Below the pieces are notes generated by a model that saw only the letters and a program-made list of their open reading frames with translations, did no database searches and was not told the origin of the DNA. The translations under genes and the position numbers were made by a program. From an uncultured Phycisphaerales bacterium (GTDB taxonomy: Bacteria; Planctomycetota; Phycisphaerae; Phycisphaerales; UBA1924), in contig CALFMQ010000253.1 of assembly GCA_937879825.1 (NCBI GenBank), positions 1-10,407 on the forward strand: DNA of 10,407 bases, written 5' to 3'. Of the stretch, positions 1 to 7,256 are shown in pieces; the first letter of the stretch is position 1, and every line of letters starts with the position of its first letter.

Positions 1-85
1 CGAACTGCGGGTCGACTCCGGACGCGACGCCTACTTCGAAACCCGCGTCCGCCCGCTCCCCTTCTACAAACTCGCTAAGAAGTAA
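1..85 (+). CDS. 3' end of a gene, possibly glycine cleavage T protein
   Basis: Only the last 27 codons are present, read from base 2 and ending with TAA at 83-85. The tail reads ELRVDSGRDAYFETRVRPLP followed by FYKLAKK. A tail of the form '...V.PLPFYK..' is common at the C-terminus of aminomethyltransferase (GcvT), which transfers the methylene group to tetrahydrofolate in the cytoplasmic glycine cleavage system. The match is a short motif only. It could be another protein with a similar end, and no gcvH or gcvP follows in this window. The next gene on the same strand starts 192 bases later, so it need not be in the same operon. Confidence 0.45.
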   Translation, partial: ELRVDSGRDAYFETRVRPLPFYKLAKK

Positions 86-277
86 ACGCGTCTGGCAAGC
101 CGGGGAGGATCGCACCAACATCGTCCACCGATGGGTGGAATAGTGTCTTCTGTCAGTTCCAATGGGGGGGCGGGTGCCACCGCTTCGTTGCCAACCAACA
201 AGCTCTGCATCTTCAAACTCGATGCGAGCGCGCAGCCCGCGCCCGTCTACACTACCCCCTCGCACGGGAGGACTCCC
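86..277 (+). other. Intergenic leader before the M48 protease gene
   Basis: These 192 bases hold no convincing gene. A short hairpin (TCCACC at 124-129, loop GATG, GGTGGA at 134-139) could end the upstream gene, but the stem is only 6 bp and no clear T-run follows. A G7 tract lies at 164-170. A strong ribosome binding site (GGGAGGA, 266-272) ends the region. I could not pick a promoter with confidence; TTGCCA at 188-193 is a possible -35 element without a good -10 partner. Confidence 0.4.
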
Positions 278-1153
278 ATGACACAGTTCGGACGCGGCCC
301 CTTCTCAGGCCGCGGCACAGGGCGCGGGGGGGGCGGGATGCGCGGCATCAACCCCCGACTCATCATCGCGGGCGTCGTCGCGCTCTTCGCCATCATCTCC
401 TTCCTCTCCATGCGCCAGATCAATCCCATCACGGGCAAGGTCCAGCATGTCTCCATGTCCCCGCAGGACGAGATCGCGCTGGGTCTCCAGGCCATGCCCG
501 AAATGATGCAGATGCACGGCGGCGAAGACCGCGACTCCGCCGATCAGCGCCTCGTCGATACCATCGGCGCCGAACTCCTCCGCGCCATCCCAAACGGCGA
601 GAGCAACCCCTACCAGTTCGAGTTCCACCTCCTCGCCGACCCGCAGACGATCAACGCCTTCGCCCTCCCCGGCGGCCAGGTCTTCATCACCCGCGCCCTG
701 TTCGACAAACTCCAGACCGAAGGCCAACTCGCCGGCGTCCTCGCACACGAAGTCGGCCACGTCATCGAACGCCACGGCGCCCAGCGCATGGCCAAGATGG
801 GCCTCACCCAGGGCCTCGTCGGCGCGGTCGCCGTCGGCGCATCCGACTCGCAGGTCGGCGCCCAGCAAGCCGCCCAACTCGCAAACGCCATCGGCCAACT
901 CGTCAATCTCAAGTACGGCCGCGAGGACGAACTCGAGTCCGACACGTGGGGCGTCATCCTCGCCGCCAACGCCGGATACGACCCCCGCGCCATGATCGGC
1001 GTCATGGACATCCTCGAAGAAGCCAGCGCCCGCGGCCAGAAGCCGCCCGAGTTCATGTCAACCCACCCCAGTCACGGCAACCGCGTCGATCGCATCAAAT
1101 CCGCCATCGAAACGTACTTCCCCGATGGACTCCCTTCAGGACTCAGACCCTGA
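278..1153 (+). CDS. Membrane-anchored M48-family zinc metalloprotease
   Basis: This 291-residue protein is an M48 peptidase (the BepA/LoiP/HtpX-type group), expected to cleave misfolded or stalled envelope proteins. Residues 1-24 are rich in Gly and Arg. A single hydrophobic segment at about 26-45 should act as a membrane anchor, and the Arg-rich N-terminus would stay in the cytoplasm, leaving the catalytic domain outside the inner membrane. The zinc motif is HEVGH (H157, E158, H161), and a downstream ELESD segment supplies the usual third acidic ligand. FALPGGQVFI, before the zinc motif, is also typical of the family. I chose the ATG at 278 because GGGAGGA lies six bases upstream. The in-frame ATG at 131 has no ribosome binding site, and the 49 residues it would add look like noncoding translation. 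The stop TGA overlaps the ATG of the next gene by one base, so the two are almost certainly co-transcribed. A G8 tract at 326-333 lies in the Gly-rich region. Confidence 0.88.
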   Translation: MTQFGRGPFSGRGTGRGGGGMRGINPRLIIAGVVALFAIISFLSMRQINPITGKVQHVSMSPQDEIALGLQAMPEMMQMHGGEDRDSADQRLVDTIGAELLRAIPNGESNPYQFEFHLLADPQTINAFALPGGQVFITRALFDKLQTEGQLAGVLAHEVGHVIERHGAQRMAKMGLTQGLVGAVAVGASDSQVGAQQAAQLANAIGQLVNLKYGREDELESDTWGVILAANAGYDPRAMIGVMDILEEASARGQKPPEFMSTHPSHGNRVDRIKSAIETYFPDGLPSGLRP

Positions 1154-2124
1154 TGCGCACCTGGTTCTTCGCATGGGTCGCGATCTGCAGCGCCGGGTGC
1201 GCGTCGACTCAAATGAACGACGCCCGCGCCATGCGCGGCATCGAACGCGCCGAAAACTCCGTCGGCGCGCCGCACAACCCCACCAGCACCGCCGACACCG
1301 ACGCCGCAGCCCTCATCATCAACGGCACGCCCTATGCGTGGGCCGACATCATCCCCGCCCTCGCCGAAGCCGGCGGCACCGAGATCGTCCGCGAACTCAT
1401 GCTCGATACCGCGCTCCGCGAGGAATGCCAGCGCCGCCGCATCACCATCACGCAATCTGATATCGACGCCGAACGCGACCGCTTCATGCAGATCGCTTCA
1501 GTCAGCGGCGACGCCGACGGGCGCTCGCTCGACGCCATCCGCCGCGCCCGCGGCCTCGGGCCCGTCCGCTTCGCCGCGCTCCTCCAGCGCACCGCCCGCC
1601 TCCGCGCGCTCGTCCGCGATCAGGTCGTCATCTCCGACGCCGCCCTCGCCAGCGCATACCGTCTCCGCTACGGAACGCGCTACGACATCCGCGTCATCGT
1701 CACCCGCAGCGCCGCAGAAGCCCAGGCCGCCGTCATGGCGATCCGCGCCGGCAGCACCTTCGCAGACACCGCGATCAAAAACTCCATCGACGCGAGCGCG
1801 CCCTCCGGCGGATTCATCCCCGCCGTCTCGCCCGACGACCTCGCCTGGCCGCAGGCCATCCGCTCAGCACTCACAGAGGTTCCGCTCGGCGGCATCAGAG
1901 GCCCGATCGTCCTCGAAAACACATGGGCCCTCATCACGATCGAACGCATCATCCCGCCACCAAGCGACGCCCCAACGATCGAAGCCGCCCGCCCCGAACT
2001 CGAGCCCGCAGTACGCCTCGCCCAGGAACGCACCCTGATGGAAGCCGAGTCGCGCCGCCTCCTCGCCGCCGTCACCGTCAAGGCGGATAACACCCTCCGC
2101 TGGGCGGTCGAAACAGCCAGATAA
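1153..2124 (+). CDS. Lipoprotein with SurA/parvulin-like chaperone fold
   Basis: This 323-residue protein begins with a hydrophobic stretch and a lipobox (SAGC, lipidated Cys16), so it should be an exported lipoprotein. Residues about 52-170 are helical and charged, like the SurA/PrsA N-terminal chaperone region. Residues about 177-266 resemble a parvulin rotamase domain: an opening beta strand (YDIRVIVTRS), a central SGGFIPAV segment, then the PLGGIRGPIV and WALITIERI strands. Canonical parvulins open with a His-containing strand (HIL-like) and have GGDLG/F in the centre; here the first His is absent and the centre is altered, so it may be a chaperone without prolyl isomerase activity. The start at 1153 is supported by the lipobox, by AGGA at 1138-1141 and by the TGATG overlap with the M48 gene. 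The pairing with an M48 protease recalls the SurA and BepA outer-membrane assembly factors of Proteobacteria, but a shared role here is inferred. Confidence 0.72.
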   Translation: MRTWFFAWVAICSAGCASTQMNDARAMRGIERAENSVGAPHNPTSTADTDAAALIINGTPYAWADIIPALAEAGGTEIVRELMLDTALREECQRRRITITQSDIDAERDRFMQIASVSGDADGRSLDAIRRARGLGPVRFAALLQRTARLRALVRDQVVISDAALASAYRLRYGTRYDIRVIVTRSAAEAQAAVMAIRAGSTFADTAIKNSIDASAPSGGFIPAVSPDDLAWPQAIRSALTEVPLGGIRGPIVLENTWALITIERIIPPPSDAPTIEAARPELEPAVRLAQERTLMEAESRRLLAAVTVKADNTLRWAVETAR

Positions 2125-2153
2125 CGCCCATCAGCCCGTCGGTCGAATCTTCT

Positions 2154-2180
2154 TTGTTCCGCCGCCGCCCGATATACAAT
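2154..2180 (+). promoter_or_regulatory. Candidate promoter of the first PHP-dockerin gene
   Basis: TTGTTC (2154-2159) and TACAAT (2175-2180) are separated by 15 bases, slightly short for a sigma-70 type promoter. The -10 element ends 56 bases before the GTG start. The same arrangement (TTG-N-T, 15-base gap, TA-N-AAT, then TTC) occurs at nearly the same distance before the paralogous gene downstream, and this is the main support. Confidence 0.4.
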
Positions 2181-2236
2181 TCCATCGAGCGCGCCACCTC
2201 GGCGTGCACGCCGCTGTGGAAAGAAGGGGTTGAACC

Positions 2237-4603
2237 GTGAATCGTCTCTCATGGTGTCCCGTCCTCATCGGGACGGTCTTGTTGAGCACTTCAACCGCGC
2301 ACGCCCGCCACCCCGACCACAGCGCCGCGCCGCGCGCGCATCAGCAGGATGTCATCTTCACCGGCACGCCCACGCGCCTCTCGCCATACACAAACGAACC
2401 CGCATGGAAAGCCGCGCTCCACATGCACGGCATCCTCTCCGAGGGCGACGCCTCCATCCGCTCACATCACGAGGCCGCCAAACTCCTCGGCATCGATGTC
2501 ATCTGGTGGACAGACCACGACCACATGATCGTCTCCGAGCAGCACCGCGCCACCCGCTTCAGTTTCGATGCGCTCTCCGAGTCGCTCGCGACCGGCGAGC
2601 CGTGGTCGCCCAACTGGGTCGTGGACATCGTCTTCACCAAGAGCGTCTCGCTCTTCCGCACCGGATTCCAGGAGCAATCCGCCGCCATCACCAACGAACA
2701 GGTCGCCGTCGGCACCGGCTCGCTCAAGATGTCGGGCCGCCGTCAGTTCGCCAACCGGAGCGACTTCTCCTACATCTTCAACGCCGACCCCACCCGCCGC
2801 CGAATCTCCGTCGCCGCCGGTCTCACGCTCCGACTCAAGGTCTTCCCCGAAACAACCAGCGCCGACGCTACCGCCGTCATGACGATGCTCCTCTCCCGCA
2901 CCGTCTCGCCGCAGATTCAGGCCAACAACCGCCTCGAAATCCAGTACTACCTCTCCAACACCGACACGCAGCCCACGCGCCAGGACTACATCTACCGCGT
3001 GCCCGTCCCGTACACACCGGGACAGTGGAACGAGATCGTCATGCCCATCACCGACGACGCCGTCGCCGGCTACCCATTCATCGATGGCCGCGACAACGCG
3101 CTCACCGAGGTCCTCATCGGGCTCGAGTCCAAGAACAACGCACTCGCGGTCTGCTACTTCGACGATCTGCGGCTCGATATCGAGGCCGACGGCGTGCCCC
3201 TCTTCGCCGCCCAAAAACAAATGCTCGAGGGCTACAACGCGCTCAATGACACCGTCATCCACTTCCAGGGAATCGAACACTCCTCCGTGCTCCCCCACAT
3301 GCTCGAGTACGGCCCAAACACGCCGCTCCCCGACTGGGTCACCGCATGGGCGCTCAGCCCCGGAGTCGTCGATGGCTGGCTCGTCAACGGCCCCGCGCAC
3401 AACAACTTCATCTCCAACCGGGTCACCACGCTCGCCCACGAACGCGGCGCCGCCGTCTCCTACGCCCATCCCTTCGGCACCGGCACCGCGCTCCTCGCCT
3501 CCACACCCACCAAGGAACAACTCCTCGCCAAACTCCTCGCAACAGACACCTTCAACTCCGACCTCCTCGAAGTCGGCTACCGCCAGCGCGAACGACCCAT
3601 GGCAGATCACCTCTGGGTCTGGGACCAGCTCGCCCTCAACCACAAATACCTCTCCGGGCTCGGCGTGAGCGACGGGCACTCCGGCAACCTCACCGAGTAC
3701 CTCTCCGACCCCACCTTCTCCATGACGCAGTTCATCTACTCAAACACCTGCGATGAACAATCCCTCGCCGACGCCCTGCGCGCCGGGCGCACCTACTACG
3801 CCGATCCGGTCATTTACGACGGCGTCATGGACATCCTCGCCGACAACGGCGCCGTCATGGGCAACATCGTCATCACCGACCGCCCGTCCATCGACGCAAC
3901 GGTCCACATCGACTCGCTCACACCCGGCGATCAGGTCCGTCTCATCGACTCCGGCAGTCCCGTCTCCACAACGCCCGTCACCAAGTCGGCAGTCAACCTC
4001 CCCGCAACCATCGCCATCAACCCGTCCACCGGCTCCTTCCTCCGCGCCGAAGTCACCTCGCAGACCACCGGCCGCACCGAGAAGGCCTACTCCAACCCGA
4101 TCTACTTCCTAGGCCAGGTGCCCGCCGGCGGCATCGATTGGCGCCGCGCCTTCGTCGACTACGCCGGCGTCATCGCCCGCAACTTTGACCACTTCCGGGT
4201 CTCGTCGGTCACATCCGCCGCCGAAGGCGACATCACGACACTCTCCATCGCCGGCCAGTCCGAGTCATCCCCCGGCGCCTTCCAGATCGACACCGCCGAA
4301 CTTCCCGCCGGCGCGCAGGTCATCATCGATCCGCCGCTCACCGGCGAAGTCGAGTACGCCCCGAACGCCATCAGCATCACCAACCTCATCGGCGCCGGCG
4401 TCGTACGTATCGCGCTCCACCCGCCGTGCGCCGCCGACATCAACGGCGACAACATCGTCTCCGTAGACGATCTGAACATCCTCCTCTCCAACTGGGGCCA
4501 GACCGTCGCACCCGGCCAGTCGGGCGACATCACCGCCGACGCCACCGTCAATGTCGACGACCTCAACATCCTCCTTTCCCAGTGGGGAGCCACCTGCCCA
4601 TAA
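2237..4603 (+). CDS. Secreted PHP-domain (CehA/McbA-like) metallohydrolase with C-terminal dockerin, copy A
   Basis: This 788-residue protein starts with a signal peptide (residues 1-23, cleavage likely after AHA). A PHP metallohydrolase domain follows. Its likely ligands are H62 and H64 (LHMHG), D93-H94 in WWTDHDHM, E347-H348 (GIEHS), H411 (SYAHPFG) and D479/H481 (GVSDGH). PHP domains bind two or three metal ions and usually hydrolyse phosphoesters; CehA/McbA relatives act on other esters, so the substrate cannot be named. About 170 beta-rich residues (145-315) interrupt the domain and may form a jelly-roll or carbohydrate-binding-like fold. Residues 500-725 look like further beta domains. 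The end (C731-C787) holds two dockerin repeats: loop D734-D745 fits the calcium pattern, while loop D764-D775 is degenerate at position 3. GTG was chosen because AAGAAGGGG lies just upstream and the signal peptide starts there. It is followed by a paralogue of the same length and orientation. Confidence 0.82.
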   Translation: MNRLSWCPVLIGTVLLSTSTAHARHPDHSAAPRAHQQDVIFTGTPTRLSPYTNEPAWKAALHMHGILSEGDASIRSHHEAAKLLGIDVIWWTDHDHMIVSEQHRATRFSFDALSESLATGEPWSPNWVVDIVFTKSVSLFRTGFQEQSAAITNEQVAVGTGSLKMSGRRQFANRSDFSYIFNADPTRRRISVAAGLTLRLKVFPETTSADATAVMTMLLSRTVSPQIQANNRLEIQYYLSNTDTQPTRQDYIYRVPVPYTPGQWNEIVMPITDDAVAGYPFIDGRDNALTEVLIGLESKNNALAVCYFDDLRLDIEADGVPLFAAQKQMLEGYNALNDTVIHFQGIEHSSVLPHMLEYGPNTPLPDWVTAWALSPGVVDGWLVNGPAHNNFISNRVTTLAHERGAAVSYAHPFGTGTALLASTPTKEQLLAKLLATDTFNSDLLEVGYRQRERPMADHLWVWDQLALNHKYLSGLGVSDGHSGNLTEYLSDPTFSMTQFIYSNTCDEQSLADALRAGRTYYADPVIYDGVMDILADNGAVMGNIVITDRPSIDATVHIDSLTPGDQVRLIDSGSPVSTTPVTKSAVNLPATIAINPSTGSFLRAEVTSQTTGRTEKAYSNPIYFLGQVPAGGIDWRRAFVDYAGVIARNFDHFRVSSVTSAAEGDITTLSIAGQSESSPGAFQIDTAELPAGAQVIIDPPLTGEVEYAPNAISITNLIGAGVVRIALHPPCAADINGDNIVSVDDLNILLSNWGQTVAPGQSGDITADATVNVDDLNILLSQWGATCP

Positions 4604-4624
4604 CCGGGCCGCGAGCGGCACCCG
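4604..4624 (+). terminator. Possible GC-rich terminator hairpin after copy A
   Basis: Immediately after the TAA, CGGG (4605-4608) can pair with CCCG (4621-4624), and CCG (4609-4611) with CGG (4616-4618) around a CGAG loop, leaving a two-base bulge. No T-run follows, so it would be an imperfect intrinsic terminator at best. Confidence 0.3.
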
Positions 4625-4641
4625 TTACCGAACGCCGCCGG

Positions 4642-4730
4642 ATAACCGTCGCTATGCCGTCGGCGCCGTCGCGAAACGTGCGCCGGCCCCCGCGAACCGA
4701 GCCCCAATCGCCGGAAAAGCCGACGGTTAT
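4642..4730. repeat. 10-bp perfect inverted repeat between the two PHP genes
   Basis: ATAACCGTCG at 4642-4651 is repeated as its exact reverse complement CGACGGTTAT at 4721-4730, 69 bases apart. The enclosed stretch is GC-rich and has no gene. The pair lies just upstream of the candidate promoter of copy B, so it could be a paired operator or a long-range RNA stem. A chance match is possible at this length. Confidence 0.4.
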
Positions 4731-4749
4731 GACGATTCTCCGAATTACC

Positions 4750-4776
4750 TTGCTTTTGGTGCTGGAACGATAGAAT
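4750..4776 (+). promoter_or_regulatory. Candidate promoter of the second PHP-dockerin gene
   Basis: TTGCTT (4750-4755) and TAGAAT (4771-4776) are 15 bases apart, the same spacing as before copy A. In both places the -10 hexamer is preceded by a GATA sequence and followed by TC (copy A CGATATACAATTC, copy B CGATAGAATTC). The -10 element ends 59 bases before the ATG. The retained arrangement suggests each copy is transcribed separately. Confidence 0.42.
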
Positions 4777-4835
4777 TCACGTTCGCATTCAGTGAGGGTG
4801 GAACTCCAATCCACTATTCAGAAGGACACAGCAAA

Positions 4836-7202
4836 ATGTCTCGCTCGGCGCGGTTGGTCGTCACGATCGGCGTGCTCTTGCTCTCTTGCGCTCCCGTCTC
4901 CGCCCGCCACCCGGGTCACGGCAAGCCCAACGAGTCCCACCACCAGGAAACCATCACCGACAGGACCCCGAGCCGCGTCTCGCCCGTCACCGGTGTCCCC
5001 TCCTGGAAAACCGCGCTGCACATGCACGGCTCCCTCTCCGAGGGCGACGCCACCATCCGCTCCCACCACGAAGTCGCCAAGTTGCTCGGCATCGATGTCA
5101 TCTGGTGGACCGACCACGACCACATGTTCGTCGCAGAGGCCCACCGCGCCACACGCTTCGGCTTCGATACGCTGACCGAGCCCCTCAACCACGGCGAGCC
5201 GTGGACCGCCTCGAGCAACGGCGACATCGCGCTCATCAAGAGCATCGATTTCTTCCGCAACGGGCTCCAGACCTTCAGCGCCGCGATCGATAACCAGACC
5301 GTCGCAACCGGCACCGGCTCATTCCGGATGTCCGGCTCGCGCCAGTTCGCCAACCGCTCCGACTTCTCCTACCTCTTCAACTGTGAAGCCACACGCCGCC
5401 GCGTCTCGCTCGCCGCCGACGCCACCATCCGCATCAAGGTCTTCCCCGAAGTTATCAGCAACGACGCCACCGGCGTCATCACCGCAATCCTCTCGCGCCC
5501 GCTCCATCCCTCCATCGTCAGCACGCAGCGGCTCGAGATCCAGTACTTCCTCTCCAACACCATCACCGCCCCGGTCCGCAACGACTACATCTACCGCGTG
5601 CCCGTCCCCTACACGCCCGGCCAGTGGAACGAGATCGTCCTCAATGTCTCGCAGGACGCCGTCGCCGGATACCCCTTCATCAACGGCCTCGACAACGCCC
5701 TCACCGAACTGCTCGTCGGCATCGAGTCCAAGAACAACGCGGTCGCGACAGTCTGCTACGACGACCTCCGCATCGACTACGCCGCCACCGGCGCGCCGCT
5801 GTTCGCATGGCAGCGCACCGAACTCGACGCCTACAACGCACTCAATGAAGGCGTCACACACCTTCAGGGCGTCGAGCACTCGTATTCGCCCAAGCACATG
5901 CTCGAGTACGGCCCCAACACACCCATCCCCGACTGGAACGCCTACGAGACGCTCTCCCCCGGATTCGTCAACGGATGGCTCGTCAACTGGCAGCTCCACC
6001 AGGACTTCGTCGGCTATCGAATCACGCAGCTCGCCCACCAGAACGGCGCCGCGGTTTCATACGCGCACATGTTCGGCACCGGCACGCCACTCCTGCCCAC
6101 CACCCTCACCAAGGAAGCGCTCCTCGCGCAGCTCCTCGGCAACCACCTCTACAACTCCGACCTCCTCGAAGTCGGCTACCGCCAGCGCGAGAGGCCCATG
6201 CCCGACCACCTCTGGGTCTGGGACCAACTCGCCCTCAACTCCCTCTATTACACGGGGCTCGGAGTCTCCGACTCCCACGGCGCCGACCCCGCAGGCGTCC
6301 TCACCAACCCCACATTCTCCATGACCCAGTTCATCTACGCCGACACCGCCGGCGAGTCCGACCTCGCCGACGCCCTCCGCGCCGGCCGCACCTACTTCGC
6401 CGACCCCGTCATCTACAACGGCACCATGGATATCGAGACCGATCGGGGCGCGCTCATGGGCCAGGTCGTCGTCACCGACCGACCCTCTGTCCGGTCCACC
6501 ATCCACCTCACCGGCCTCACCCCGGGCGACACCGCGCGAGTCATCGACTCCGGTAACCTCGCCGTTGCCGTCCCCGTCGCCACGCCCGAGATCGACCTCA
6601 CCGCCAACACAACGGTCAACCAGACCACCGGCTCCTTCGTGCGCGCCGAGGTCCACTCCACCGTCAACGGCCGCACCGAAAAGGCATACTCCAACCCCGT
6701 CTACTACCGGTCCAACGTCCCCCAGGGCGGCATCGGCTGGCGCCGCGCCGCCTTCGATGTGCTGGGAATCACCAGCAACTCCTTCGATCACTTCGATCTC
6801 AACGCGCTCTCTTGGTCGCTCGACGGCTCGACGCCCGTCATCACAATCGGCGGCGCGCACGACACCGTCGCCGGCACCGTCACCATCAATGTCAGCGCGG
6901 TCCCCGGCAGCGTGATCGCGACCTTCGCCGGCGGCCTCGCCGGATCCGTCGCCCACGACGGCCACACCCTCACGCTCTCGAGTCTCCTTGGCTCAGGAAC
7001 CGTCACCATCCGCGTGCCCCCGACATGCCCCGCCGATGCGAACGCCGACGGCACGATCGACGTCGACGACCTCAACATCGTCCTCGCCAACTGGCTCCGC
7101 ACGGTCCCATTCTTCACCTCGGGCGACGTCACCGGCAACGGCACCGTCGATGTCGACGACCTCAATGTCGTCCTCTCCAACTGGGGACTCACCTGCAACT
7201 GA
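4836..7202 (+). CDS. Secreted PHP-domain (CehA/McbA-like) metallohydrolase with C-terminal dockerin, copy B
   Basis: This is a close paralogue of the preceding gene, also exactly 788 residues long. The signal peptide ends after VSA (residue 23). The putative metal ligands sit at the same numbers: H62, H64, D93-H94, E347-H348, H411, D479, H481. In residues 61-123 I count 51 identities out of 63 with copy A. The beta-rich insertion inside the PHP domain is kept. The residue after H411 is Met (SYAHMFG) instead of the Pro in copy A. The C-terminal dockerin lies between C731 and C787; its first loop (DANADGTIDVDD) fits the calcium-binding pattern and its second (DVTGNGTVDVDD) is degenerate. The start at 4836 is supported by AGAAGGA at 4820-4826 and the signal peptide. 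An in-frame start at 4551 would overlap copy A and add 95 residues unrelated to its paralogue. It is probably exported and attached or assembled through the dockerin; substrate unknown. Confidence 0.84.
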   Translation: MSRSARLVVTIGVLLLSCAPVSARHPGHGKPNESHHQETITDRTPSRVSPVTGVPSWKTALHMHGSLSEGDATIRSHHEVAKLLGIDVIWWTDHDHMFVAEAHRATRFGFDTLTEPLNHGEPWTASSNGDIALIKSIDFFRNGLQTFSAAIDNQTVATGTGSFRMSGSRQFANRSDFSYLFNCEATRRRVSLAADATIRIKVFPEVISNDATGVITAILSRPLHPSIVSTQRLEIQYFLSNTITAPVRNDYIYRVPVPYTPGQWNEIVLNVSQDAVAGYPFINGLDNALTELLVGIESKNNAVATVCYDDLRIDYAATGAPLFAWQRTELDAYNALNEGVTHLQGVEHSYSPKHMLEYGPNTPIPDWNAYETLSPGFVNGWLVNWQLHQDFVGYRITQLAHQNGAAVSYAHMFGTGTPLLPTTLTKEALLAQLLGNHLYNSDLLEVGYRQRERPMPDHLWVWDQLALNSLYYTGLGVSDSHGADPAGVLTNPTFSMTQFIYADTAGESDLADALRAGRTYFADPVIYNGTMDIETDRGALMGQVVVTDRPSVRSTIHLTGLTPGDTARVIDSGNLAVAVPVATPEIDLTANTTVNQTTGSFVRAEVHSTVNGRTEKAYSNPVYYRSNVPQGGIGWRRAAFDVLGITSNSFDHFDLNALSWSLDGSTPVITIGGAHDTVAGTVTINVSAVPGSVIATFAGGLAGSVAHDGHTLTLSSLLGSGTVTIRVPPTCPADANADGTIDVDDLNIVLANWLRTVPFFTSGDVTGNGTVDVDDLNVVLSNWGLTCN

Positions 7203-7256
7203 CTCACGCCCCCTGCCTCAGATAGGCGGTGCTGAGAGAGTTCATTTCTCGGGTGC

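Noticed and set aside
124..139. Hairpin as terminator of the first, partial gene
   Set aside because: The stem is only 6 bp with no T-run; kept only as a remark in the intergenic entry.
131..277. Upstream in-frame start for the M48 protease gene
   Set aside because: No ribosome binding site at 131, and the 49 added residues have no family resemblance; the ATG at 278 has GGGAGGA at ideal spacing.
2462..3679. Long open frame on the minus strand opposite copy A
   Set aside because: Its composition is typical of a high-GC antisense shadow (Gly, Val, Glu, Asp-rich) and it lies wholly within a well-supported gene.
4551..4835. Extended start of copy B overlapping copy A
   Set aside because: It would place 95 residues before an evident signal peptide; the paralogue begins at the equivalent of 4836.
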